Shown here: one piece after another, positions 1 to 4,968 of the stretch
Layout of the letters: every line of letters begins with the position of its first letter
Numbering within the stretch: position 1 is the first letter of the stretch
DNA from: Chloroflexota bacterium
Lineage (GTDB): Bacteria > Chloroflexota > Dehalococcoidia > SHYM01
Length of the DNA: 5,063 nucleotides
Assembly: GCA_016199375.1 (NCBI GenBank)
Contig: JACQGV010000196.1
Coordinates: 1-5,063 of the forward strand
Direction of reading: 5' to 3'
Program-made: the position numbers and the translations under genes
Notes under the pieces: generated by a model
What the model was told of the DNA's origin: nothing
What the model saw: the letters and a program-made list of their open reading frames with translations, nothing else
Database searches by the model: none

Positions 1-651
1 ACGCCGCAGCCCACCGCCACGCCCCCGCCGACGGCCACGCGGTTGCCGCCCACGCCCACCCCAATGCCGCCCTGGGATGTGGCCCTGAGCCAGGTGAGGC
101 CCTCCGTCGTGCGCATCAACTGGACGGATGCTTCCGGAGGCCGCAGCCTGGGGAGCGGCGCCTATATAGGCGAGGGCTACATCCTCACAGCGCACCACGT
201 CGTTGAAGGGGCGTCCACGGTGACGGTGACGGCGAACATTGGCGCTCTGACCGGTACCGCCACCGTCGTCGGCTGGGACGCTGCGAAAGATATCGCCGTG
301 CTGCGTGTGGTGGGCACCTGGAGCCTGCCTGCGCTCCAATTGCGCGCCACGAACCGCGGGGAGTCCGGCCAGGAGGTGGCGCTCCTGGGCTACCCGCTCT
401 TCAACGACGACTCGCCGTCCATCAGCCGGGGGGTCATCTCCCGCTATCTGCGACTTTGGGGCTGGGTCATCGAGACCGATGCGGCCACCAACAGCGGCAA
501 CAGCGGCGGGCCGCTCGTAGACCGCAATGGGAAGATAGTCGGCGTGCTACAGGCCACGCGGCAGGGCCGGGAGGAGGGCCTGGCGGTGGCGCTGACGTCC
601 GACGAGGTGCTGACGATCCTCGCTGCCCTGAAGTCCGGCAGCAAAACATAG
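1..651 (+). CDS. Trypsin-like (HtrA/DegP-type) serine protease, exported, 5'-truncated by window edge
   Basis: The frame is open from base 1, so the true start and any signal peptide or membrane anchor lie upstream; 216 codons are visible. The first ~25 residues are a Pro/Thr-rich linker (TPQPTATPPP...PTPTPMPP), typical of proteins tethered outside the cytoplasmic membrane. A chymotrypsin-fold domain follows. Counting from the first window codon, His66 lies in LTAHHVVEG, Asp97 in AAKDIAVLRV and Ser168 in TNSGNSGGPLVD, so the catalytic triad is complete. The oxyanion motif GNSGGP and the preceding ETDAATNSG are characteristic of the S1C (Trypsin_2/HtrA) group. The protein ends about 48 residues after the Ser, too short for a PDZ domain, so it is a protease-only member. 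From the family, it should hydrolyse misfolded or exposed proteins in the cell envelope; its substrates cannot be inferred. A TTG at 43 is in frame but sits inside the linker and is unlikely to be the real start. No clear terminator follows the stop. Confidence 0.88.
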   Translation, partial: TPQPTATPPPTATRLPPTPTPMPPWDVALSQVRPSVVRINWTDASGGRSLGSGAYIGEGYILTAHHVVEGASTVTVTANIGALTGTATVVGWDAAKDIAVLRVVGTWSLPALQLRATNRGESGQEVALLGYPLFNDDSPSISRGVISRYLRLWGWVIETDAATNSGNSGGPLVDRNGKIVGVLQATRQGREEGLAVALTSDEVLTILAALKSGSKT

Positions 652-661
652 CACCTGGCGG

Positions 662-691
662 GTGACGAAAGTTGACAGAATGTGCTATCCT
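662..691 (+). promoter_or_regulatory. Candidate sigma-70-type promoter for the 83-residue protein
   Basis: An extended -10 (TGC then TATCCT at 686-691) has a -35-like GTGACG at 662-667 with an 18-bp spacer, the spacing of the tRNA-Glu and cupin promoters in this window. A perfect TTGACA also lies at 672-677, but its only possible -10 (TATAAC, 692-697) is at a poor 14-bp spacing. Either way the start of transcription would be around 698-704, leaving a leader of about 70 nt before the ATG at 771. Confidence 0.5.
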
Positions 692-697
692 TATAAC

Positions 698-1038
698 CCC
701 TCGCTCGTTTGACTCTGTGGAGCCGGAGCCGTCCTTAGCCGGGAAGCCGGGGATGGCCCAGGAGGTGCGCATGGAGCAACGAGTGGCGGTCGCGACCTCG
801 TATCCGTACCAGGGGGTGCAGTTTGAGGTGGCGTTCCGCGGCGCCGAAATGGTGGTCCGCACCCTGCGGGCCGGGGCTGACGGACGCCCGCAACTGGTCG
901 AGGTCCGTGCCTATGCTGGCCCCGATGGTGGCTTTCATCCCTACGCCTTCGAGCGGCAGTCGCTAGACGCCCAGGAGGCGGTGGAAGCCCTGGATGGGGC
1001 CCCGTGGAAGTCCTGCGGATAAAACAAGCGAGCGAGGG
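698..1038. repeat. 14-bp inverted repeat flanking the 83-residue gene
   Basis: The left arm at 698-711 (CCCTCGCTCGTTTG) and the right arm at 1025-1038 (CAAGCGAGCGAGGG) are complementary at 13 of 14 positions. The single mismatch would be a G-U pair in RNA. The left arm lies at about the predicted transcription start and the right arm begins 3 nt after the stop codon, so the arms enclose the whole gene. They could pair in the mRNA as a long-range stem, or be remnants of a small inverted-repeat element. Chance in a GC-rich sequence is also possible. Confidence 0.4.
771..1022 (+). CDS. Hypothetical protein, 83 residues, unknown function
   Basis: I do not recognise this protein. The ATG at 771 is chosen because AGGAGG at 760-765 is a near-perfect Shine-Dalgarno sequence with a 5-nt spacer. 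An upstream in-frame ATG at 753 would place that ribosome site inside the gene, and the TTG at 672 lies in the promoter. The product is soluble with no signal peptide or membrane segment. Its N-terminal half looks like alternating beta strands (residues ~4-30, with VAVATSYPYQGVQFEVAF, then EMVVRTLR). A Gly/Asp-rich turn and a second strand (QLVEVRAYAG) follow, and the end is helical (DAQEAVEALDGAPWKSCG) with one Cys near the C terminus. Its promoter, ribosome site and the strong terminator directly after it make this a well-supported single-gene unit. It could be a small alpha/beta domain, but no fold can be assigned from sequence alone. Confidence 0.7.
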   Translation: MEQRVAVATSYPYQGVQFEVAFRGAEMVVRTLRAGADGRPQLVEVRAYAGPDGGFHPYAFERQSLDAQEAVEALDGAPWKSCG

Positions 1039-1042
1039 AGCT

Positions 1043-1089
1043 GAGGGGCCCTGTCCCGACAGATCGAGACCAGGGCCCCTCCTGTTTTT
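1043..1089 (+). terminator. Strong rho-independent terminator
   Basis: A perfect 11-bp stem pairs GAGGGGCCCTG (1043-1053) with CAGGGCCCCTC (1071-1081). It has a 17-nt loop and is followed by CTG and five Ts (1085-1089). It lies 20 bp after the stop of the 83-residue gene and would end its transcript. The other strand has no T-run close to the stem, so it works mainly in the + direction. Confidence 0.88.
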
Positions 1090-1171
1090 GGGCGCTACAG
1101 GCTGGCTCTGTTGACAGCAACGCTTACCGGCGCTTTCTTCCCAGCCTCTCGCCCTCGCAACGTCCTTGGGC

Positions 1172-1498
1172 CTAGTATTTGTACTCCTCGCGTACGGGGC
1201 TGAAGATATCGAGGAAGCGGGCGCGCGAAGCCCCGTTCTTGACGGCGTGCACCGCACCCCCCGGCACGATGTAGATGTCGCCCGCTCTCACCGCCCTGGT
1301 CTCGTCTCCGACCATCATCGTGGCCTCGCCCTCCAGCACCATCCCCGCTTGCTCGTGGGGGTGGGTGTGGGGTGGGACCTCGGCGTCGGGCGCCAGGTCC
1401 ACCAGGGAGAGCAGGACCTTATCGCCCCAGAAGGTGCGGATCCGCACCCCCGGGAGCAGCTGCTTGTGCTCGCGCGCCTCGGGATCGTGAAAGTACAT
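1172..1498 (-). CDS. Single-domain cupin protein (KdgF-like small cupin)
   Basis: A 108-residue protein that is almost entirely one cupin_2 barrel. Cupin motif 1 is PPHTHPHEQAGMVLEGE (His44, His46, Gln50 as likely metal ligands). Motif 2 fits the family pattern exactly: Gly73-x5-Pro79-x-Gly81-x2-His84-x3-Asn88 (GDIYIVPGGAVHAVKN). The HxHxxEQ form is common in small metal-binding cupins such as KdgF, which acts on pectin- or alginate-derived keto-uronates. That family is too broad to fix a substrate, and there are no sugar-acid genes beside it. It is probably a cytoplasmic metal-dependent sugar or small-molecule enzyme or binding protein. The ATG start at 1498 has GAGGAG 6 nt upstream (1505-1510 on the minus strand). 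It is divergent from argC with its own promoter, so it is probably monocistronic. Its 3' end faces the terminator of the 83-residue gene. Confidence 0.88.
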   Translation of the reverse strand: MYFHDPEAREHKQLLPGVRIRTFWGDKVLLSLVDLAPDAEVPPHTHPHEQAGMVLEGEATMMVGDETRAVRAGDIYIVPGGAVHAVKNGASRARFLDIFSPVREEYKY

Positions 1499-1557
1499 AG
1501 CTCGCTCCTCGCTTCCCGCTGGCCGGCCGCAGCGGCGCGGACGGACGGCTGGATGAT

Positions 1558-1587
1558 AGGATATGGTCGCGACTTAGGCCAGGACAA
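1558..1587 (-). promoter_or_regulatory. Candidate promoter for the cupin gene
   Basis: On the minus strand, TTGTCC (1582-1587) and TATCCT (1558-1563) are separated by 18 bp. The -35 hexamer and spacing are the same as in the tRNA-Glu promoter. Transcription would start near 1551, giving a leader of about 50 nt. Within the leader, CGCTG (1517-1521) and CAGCG (1530-1534) can form a small GC hairpin just upstream of the ribosome site. Confidence 0.55.
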
Positions 1588-1628
1588 CTCAAGAAGGTGC
1601 GGGTGGTCAGGTAGGGGACGCGGGCGGG

Positions 1629-1657
1629 TTGTAGGCGGGACGCGGAATATCTATACT
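1629..1657 (+). promoter_or_regulatory. Candidate promoter for argC
   Basis: TTGTAG (1629-1634) and TATACT (1652-1657) are separated by 17 bp. Transcription would start at about 1664, so the leader is only about 16 nt and begins just before the AAGGAG ribosome site (1668-1673). Such a short leader leaves no room for an attenuator or riboswitch, and I see no clear ARG-box palindrome here. Confidence 0.55.
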
Positions 1658-1679
1658 GCTGGGCTCGAAGGAGTCCTCG

Positions 1680-2735
1680 GTGGCGAAAAAGGTAAGGGTA
1701 GCGATCCTGAATGTCACCGGCTACGCCGGCGTGGAGCTGGCGCGGCTGCTGTACCAACACCCCCAGGCGGAGATAGCCGCCGTCACCGGCCGCAGCGAGG
1801 CGGGCAAGCCCCTGGGCAGCGTCTTCCCGACGTTGGATGACCTGGGGCTGACCATCACGGCAGAATTGTCCCGCTCAGCGGGAGTGGACTTCGTCTTCTC
1901 GGCGCTCCCCCACAAGGCCAGCGCCGAGGCGCTGCTGCCCTGCCTGCGCCAGGGCCTGCGGGCCGTGGACATCAGCGCCGACTTCCGCCTGCGGGACGCT
2001 GCCGAGTACCAGCAGTGGTACCAGGTCGCTCACCCTGCTCCTGAGCTGTTGAAGGACGCTGCCTATGGCCTCACCGAGCTGAACAAGGACGCCATCCGCC
2101 GCGCCCAGGTGGTCGCCAATCCGGGCTGCTACCCCACCTCGGCGATCCTGGCCCTGGCGCCGGCCTTGAAAGAGGGGCTCATAGAGCCGGACATCATCGT
2201 GGACAGCAAGTCCGGCGTGTCGGGCGCGGGCCGGGGCTTGGGCCTGGGCACCCATTTCAGCGAGGTGAACGAGACCGTCTCCGCCTACGGCCTGGAGGGC
2301 CACCGCCACCTGCCGGAGATCGCCCAGGAGCTAAGGCGACTGGCGCCCGAGGCCAAGCTGAAGGTGACGTTCGTTCCCCACCTGATCCCCATGACTCGTG
2401 GCATCCTGAGCACCTGCTATGCTCCCCTGGTGGAATCCCGACTGGGGTCGGGAGCGGCCTCGGCGCAGAGGGAGCTGGCGGCGCTCTACCGCGACTTCTA
2501 CCGCGACGAGCCCTTCGTCCGGGTGGTGCCGGCGCCGCCTCAGACCAAGCAGACCAGCGGCAGCAACTACTGCGTCCTCTACCCCGCCGTGGACCCGCGC
2601 ACAGGGCGGCTGATCGTCGTCAGTTGCCTGGACAACCTGGTGAAGGGCGCCGCGGGCCAGGCGGTCCAGAACATGAACGTGATGCTGGGCTTCGAGGAGA
2701 CGATGGGGCTGCGGGGCCTGGGGCTGTGGCCCTAG
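1680..2735 (+). CDS. argC: N-acetyl-gamma-glutamyl-phosphate reductase
   Basis: ArgC catalyses the NADPH-dependent reduction of N-acetylglutamyl-5-phosphate to the semialdehyde, the third step of arginine synthesis, in the cytoplasm. At 351 residues this is a full-length type-1 enzyme. The N-terminal NADP-binding Rossmann region begins AILNVTGYAGVEL (residues 8-20). The active-site signature VANPGCYPTSAILALAP carries the catalytic Cys150. DSKSGVSGAGR (175-185) and GHRHLPEI (207-214, probable general base His210) are further ArgC hallmarks, and the C-terminal region (LDNLVKGAAGQAVQNMN, 317-333) is typical. The GTG start at 1680 is supported by AAGGAG 6 nt upstream and by the glycine loop beginning at the normal distance. 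In the loop, the first Gly of the usual GxxGYxG is Asn11. No argJ, argB or argD is adjacent, so the gene is isolated from the rest of the pathway; tRNA-Glu follows with no terminator visible between them. Confidence 0.96.
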   Translation: MAKKVRVAILNVTGYAGVELARLLYQHPQAEIAAVTGRSEAGKPLGSVFPTLDDLGLTITAELSRSAGVDFVFSALPHKASAEALLPCLRQGLRAVDISADFRLRDAAEYQQWYQVAHPAPELLKDAAYGLTELNKDAIRRAQVVANPGCYPTSAILALAPALKEGLIEPDIIVDSKSGVSGAGRGLGLGTHFSEVNETVSAYGLEGHRHLPEIAQELRRLAPEAKLKVTFVPHLIPMTRGILSTCYAPLVESRLGSGAASAQRELAALYRDFYRDEPFVRVVPAPPQTKQTSGSNYCVLYPAVDPRTGRLIVVSCLDNLVKGAAGQAVQNMNVMLGFEETMGLRGLGLWP

Positions 2736-2775
2736 CCGAGCGCGGCGCTGGCGTTCCACTGTCGCTGTTCCGCCG

Positions 2776-2805
2776 TTGTCCGGCCTCGGAGGGCTCTGCT
2801 ATACT
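2776..2805 (+). promoter_or_regulatory. Promoter of tRNA-Glu
   Basis: TTGTCC (2776-2781) and an extended -10 (TGC then TATACT at 2800-2805) are separated by 18 bp. Transcription would begin near 2812, only a few bases before the mature 5' end of the tRNA, as expected for a stable-RNA promoter. Confidence 0.65.
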
Positions 2806-2817
2806 GCCGACGCCCTT

Positions 2818-2893
2818 GCCCCCATCGTCTAGTGGACTAGGACATCGCCCTTTCAAGGCGGTGACGGGGATTCGAATTCCCCTGGGGGCACCA
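2818..2893 (+). tRNA. tRNA-Glu (anticodon UUC), CCA encoded
   Basis: The gene folds as a complete cloverleaf of 76 nt. Acceptor GCCCCCA (2818-2824) pairs with TGGGGGC (2883-2889). The D arm contains AGTGGACT. The anticodon stem is TCGCC/GGCGG (2845-2849 and 2857-2861, with one T-G pair), and the loop CTTTCAA places anticodon TTC at 2852-2854, which reads GAA/GAG. The T stem GGGGA/TCCCC encloses TTCGAAT. The discriminator is A2890 and the CCA end (2891-2893) is encoded. Glu-tRNA serves translation and, in organisms using the C5 pathway, tetrapyrrole synthesis. No terminator follows; the next coding start is 32 bp away. Confidence 0.97.
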
Positions 2894-2925
2894 CCTCCCC
2901 AAGTGCTCCGCGGCCCCAGAACGCT

Positions 2926-3123
2926 ATGCCCGGCAGCGCGGTGAGGCTCTGGATAGTTGTGATCGGCAGCGTGCTAGCTGCCGGCGTCGCCCTGGCAGTC
3001 GCGGTCATCCCCGATGATTGGAGGCTGGCGGCGCGGCTGAGCACGGGCCTGCTTTATGCAGTCATCGTCCTGTTCGCCATCGGCGCCCTGGCGCTGCGCC
3101 TGCGGCGGCGGGGCGGGGCCTGA
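2926..3123 (+). CDS. Small membrane protein, 65 residues, two predicted helices
   Basis: I do not recognise a family. The protein has two hydrophobic segments, residues ~8-28 (LWIVVIGSVLAAGVALAVAV) and ~40-58 (STGLLYAVIVLFAIGALAL). They are separated by a short polar turn (IPDDWRLAARL), and the tail is strongly basic (RLRRRGGA). The basic tail and Arg7 suggest a hairpin with both ends in the cytoplasm. The start chosen is ATG 2926; GTG 2941 is an alternative that would trim five residues. Neither start has a recognisable Shine-Dalgarno sequence. It begins 32 bp after tRNA-Glu with no terminator or obvious promoter between, so it is probably made from the tRNA transcript. The hydrophobicity pattern supports a real gene, but the weak initiation signals leave doubt. 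Confidence 0.6.
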   Translation: MPGSAVRLWIVVIGSVLAAGVALAVAVIPDDWRLAARLSTGLLYAVIVLFAIGALALRLRRRGGA

Positions 3124-3127
3124 GGGC

Positions 3128-3144
3128 CTAGGCTCTTAGCCTGG
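3128..3144. terminator. Weak hairpin between convergent genes
   Basis: AGGCT (3130-3134) and AGCCT (3138-3142) form a stem around a CTT loop, which T-G and C-G pairs extend to 7 bp. It lies 4 bp after the stop of the small membrane protein and 23 bp from the stop of the opposing gene. There is no T-run on either strand, so any termination here would be weak or depend on Rho. Confidence 0.3.
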
Positions 3145-3167
3145 CGCTGCAAGGGAGGCGCGGCGCG

Positions 3168-4415
3168 TTACGTGCCCGGCAGCTTGGGAAGTGCGGGCGA
3201 CTCTGACTCCTTCCCGCGCAGGAAGAAGGGGACGACAAGGGCGAGCAGCCCCATCGCTAGCAGGATGATGGCCCAGAGCTGGATGGTGCCAGCGATGCTG
3301 TTGACCGCGCTCTGGACCACCTGGAATGCCTTGTCCTCAACCTGGGTGGAGAAGCCGGTGCCAACGCTGGCCAGCTCGTTGATGGCCCGCGCGCTGGCGG
3401 ACCGTCCCCCCATGGCGACCAGCAGGAGGAGCAGGCCGCCTACAGATATAGCGGCCCCTCCCCACTGGAGCCTGCCCCTCCAGGAGCGCCCTCCCAGGAA
3501 GGCGCTGGCGGCCAGGAGTGCGGCGAGCAGCGCCAGGCCCGCCCACAGCAGGGTGCGGACGGCGCGGATGCTCTGGCGCACAGTCTCCAGGTCGGGGGCG
3601 TTTTCCAGGATGTCCGCCGTCGTCACGGTGAGTTGGTCGGGCACGACCTTGTCGAACTCCTCGCTGACGGACAGGAGCTGGAGCAGGCGCTCGGGGGTCA
3701 CCCGCTCCACCTTGCAGCTCAAGAACGATCCTCCAGTGACGATGTCCTGGAACTGCTTGCAGGCGGGGAGCACGTCGTAGCGGGCCTCCAGCAGCCTCTG
3801 GACCTCGGGGCTGATGGCGCCCGCCTGGCAGCGGGGGAAGGGGTCGAACCGGAGGTCGGCGGGGGAGGAGCACGCTGGCAGGGCCGCGTATTCGGCGACC
3901 AGGACGGGGACCAGGTTGCCGCTGGAGTCGCCCACGCGGCAGCGGGGGAACTCTTGAGCGATGCGGAAGTCGGCGACCCGGCCGCAGGGAGGCAGGGCAT
4001 CGTACTTGCGTATCAGGAGGGCGGCCAGGGCAAGCTCGAACGCTCTCTTGCGCTCCTTGAGGGGGACCGTGAGGCTGATCTCGTCGCTGCGCCCGGCGAC
4101 GTAGGGGACCACGGTGTCAACGGCGCTCTCCACCTGCTCGCGCAGGTAGGCCTCAGGGATGGTCGCCTGGACCAGCTCCGCCACTTCCTGGGCGGTGAGG
4201 GGCAGGTCTCTGAGGACGGTGCTGTCTTCACGGAGCTGCTGCGGCACCGCCTCCCGCAGGGCGAAGGCGTAGACGTCGTTACGGGCCAGCTGCTCTTTGA
4301 GGAAGGCCGGACTGAGCAGGCTGCCGTCGGCGGTCCTCCCCGCCACCTGCAGCAGCAGGAGCACGGCGAAGACGACGATGAGCAGGACGGCGGCGGCGCG
4401 GCGGAGGATGATCAC
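3168..4415 (-). CDS. Membrane protein with exported Cys-pair repeat domain, unknown function
   Basis: This 415-residue protein is not assigned to a named family with confidence. The start is GTG at 4415 with a GGGGGAG purine tract just upstream on the minus strand. Residues 1-6 are basic (MIILRR) and are followed by a signal-anchor helix (~8-25). Residues 26-286 form a large domain predicted outside the cytoplasm. Three more helices lie at ~287-308, 318-336 and 378-399, with basic cytoplasmic loop RSWRGR and basic tail RGKES, consistent with N-in/C-in topology. The outer domain starts with LLSPAFLKEQLARNDVYAF. Its six Cys fall in three pairs (144/159, 182/196, 219/234), each following a Y-x-x-L-P-x-C motif, which suggests three disulphide-stabilised repeats. 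A sensor, adhesion or envelope-assembly role is possible but is only a guess. It converges on the small membrane protein and is divergent from the metallopeptidase gene. Confidence 0.82.
   Translation of the reverse strand: MIILRRAAAVLLIVVFAVLLLLQVAGRTADGSLLSPAFLKEQLARNDVYAFALREAVPQQLREDSTVLRDLPLTAQEVAELVQATIPEAYLREQVESAVDTVVPYVAGRSDEISLTVPLKERKRAFELALAALLIRKYDALPPCGRVADFRIAQEFPRCRVGDSSGNLVPVLVAEYAALPACSSPADLRFDPFPRCQAGAISPEVQRLLEARYDVLPACKQFQDIVTGGSFLSCKVERVTPERLLQLLSVSEEFDKVVPDQLTVTTADILENAPDLETVRQSIRAVRTLLWAGLALLAALLAASAFLGGRSWRGRLQWGGAAISVGGLLLLLVAMGGRSASARAINELASVGTGFSTQVEDKAFQVVQSAVNSIAGTIQLWAIILLAMGLLALVVPFFLRGKESESPALPKLPGT
3714..4004 (-). repeat. Three tandem Cys-pair repeats within the membrane protein
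   Basis: At the protein level the unit is Y-[DA]-x-L-P-x-C, 13-14 residues, then C, repeated three times with a period of 37-38 residues. The units start at Tyr138 (YDALPPC...FPRC), Tyr176 (YAALPAC...FPRC) and Tyr213 (YDVLPAC...FLSC). Cys-to-Cys distances are 15, 14 and 15. The DNA copies have diverged, so the duplication is old, with selection keeping the Cys, LP and aromatic positions. Confidence 0.75.
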
Positions 4416-4447
4416 TGGCTCCCCCTATGAGTGGTTTTGTATTTGGT

Positions 4448-4476
4448 TTGGAATCTAGTTTACTCTCTCCTGTCAA
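4448..4476 (-). promoter_or_regulatory. Candidate promoter for the Cys-repeat membrane protein
   Basis: A perfect TTGACA on the minus strand (4471-4476) is followed after 17 bp by a poor -10 candidate, TTCCAA (4448-4453). The region 4431-4466 is much more AT-rich than the surrounding DNA, which fits a promoter or regulator-binding region. The weak -10 suggests low or activator-dependent expression if this is the true promoter. Confidence 0.35.
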
Positions 4477-4484
4477 TCCCGCCC

Positions 4485-4514
4485 GGGTCAGGGCGGCGCC
4501 CTGCGCGCTATAAT
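4485..4514 (+). promoter_or_regulatory. Candidate promoter for the metallopeptidase gene
   Basis: A perfect -10 TATAAT (4509-4514) has a weak -35-like GGGTCA (4485-4490) at 18 bp. Transcription would start near 4521. This excludes the upstream ATG at 4513, which overlaps the -10 box, and leaves a leader of about 16 nt before the ATG at 4537. Confidence 0.5.
4489..4503. promoter_or_regulatory. Palindrome between divergent promoters, possible operator
   Basis: CAGGGC (4489-4494) and GCCCTG (4498-4503) are perfect inverted arms around GGC. The site occupies the spacer of the + promoter and lies just upstream of the -35 of the - promoter, a position where a bound dimeric regulator could affect both genes. 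No regulator gene is in view and the site occurs only here, so the role is inferred from position. Confidence 0.35.
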
Positions 4515-4536
4515 GCCGTGGCTTTGGATTCGTAGG

Positions 4537-4962
4537 ATGTCGCGTCGCCCCATCTCGCCCCGCCGCTTCACCCGCATCGCACGCCAGGCGTTGGAGTCGG
4601 TGCCCGCGCCCCTGCGCGGGCGCGTGTCCAACGTGGAGATCGTGCTGGAGGACTGGGCCTCGCGTGAAGCCCTGGCCCAGCAGGGCCTCTCCAGCCCCTA
4701 CGACCTCCTGGGCCTGTACCAGGGCATCCCGCTGACCGAGCGCGACAGCCGCTACAACCTGGTGGCTCCGGACCAGATCACCTTGTACCGGGGCGCCCTG
4801 GAGGCCATGTGCGAGAGCGCGGAGGAGCTGGAGCGGGAGATCCGTGCGACTGTCCTCCACGAGCTGGCCCACCACTTTGGCCTCAGCGACGACGAGCTGG
4901 CGGCGCTGAGCGGTGGCACCGAAGGCGAGGGGGGCGATTCGCCCCGCGCGCAGGGGCCTTGA
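4537..4962 (+). CDS. Zincin-like metallopeptidase family protein (DUF1025/PF06262 type)
   Basis: A 141-residue cytoplasmic protein. The C-terminal half carries TVLHELAHHFGLSDDEL, the hallmark of the small DUF1025 zincin-like family. His108, Glu109 and His112 form the HExxH site, and the conserved GLSDDEL (Asp118/Asp119) may supply a further ligand. The N-terminal part (FTRIARQALESVPAPLRGRVSNVEIVLEDW) matches the family's opening helix and strand, and the middle (LLGLYQGIPLTER, then DQITLYRGALE) is also typical. The family is widespread, especially in actinobacteria and other high-GC lineages, and its natural substrate is unknown; its members are minimal zincin folds and may not all be active proteases. 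ATG 4537 is preferred over the in-frame ATG 4513 because the latter overlaps the -10 box and 4537 gives the usual family N terminus. The ribosome site is weak (GGA at 4526-4528). The last ~15 residues are a Gly/Glu-rich, probably disordered tail. Confidence 0.9.
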   Translation: MSRRPISPRRFTRIARQALESVPAPLRGRVSNVEIVLEDWASREALAQQGLSSPYDLLGLYQGIPLTERDSRYNLVAPDQITLYRGALEAMCESAEELEREIRATVLHELAHHFGLSDDELAALSGGTEGEGGDSPRAQGP

Positions 4963-4968
4963 CCGGCG

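Noticed and set aside
672..770. Upstream TTG or ATG extension of the 83-residue gene
   Set aside because: The TTG at 672 is part of a TTGACA in the promoter region, and the ATG at 753 precedes the strong AGGAGG that serves the ATG at 771.
1043..1081. GC stem-loop as a riboswitch or attenuator
   Set aside because: It lies after a stop codon, ends in a T-run, and the next gene is on the opposite strand, so a plain terminator explains it.
671..1117. GTTGACAG present as a direct repeat at 671-678 and 1110-1117 around the 83-residue gene
   Set aside because: An 8-bp match containing the common -35 hexamer is likely by chance. The second copy has only a poor -10 (TTTCTT at 17 bp) and would drive antisense transcription into the cupin gene.
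1099..1147. 7-bp inverted repeat AGGCTGG/CCAGCCT downstream of the cupin gene
   Set aside because: The loop is 35 nt and no T-run follows on the minus strand, so it is not a convincing terminator for the cupin gene.
1166..1840. 224-codon open frame on the + strand over the cupin gene and the start of argC
   Set aside because: It overlaps two well-supported genes and their promoters, and the translation shows no domain.
1875..2759. Two open frames of ~140 codons on the - strand opposite argC
   Set aside because: They are mirror frames of a certain argC, with Gln/Arg/Ala/Gly-rich composition and no start signals.
3633..4430. 265-codon open frame on the + strand antisense to the Cys-repeat membrane protein
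   Set aside because: Its translation is Gly/Glu/Leu-rich low complexity without recognisable domains. The opposite strand encodes a coherent membrane protein with clear helices and Cys repeats. Long antisense frames are expected in GC-rich DNA.
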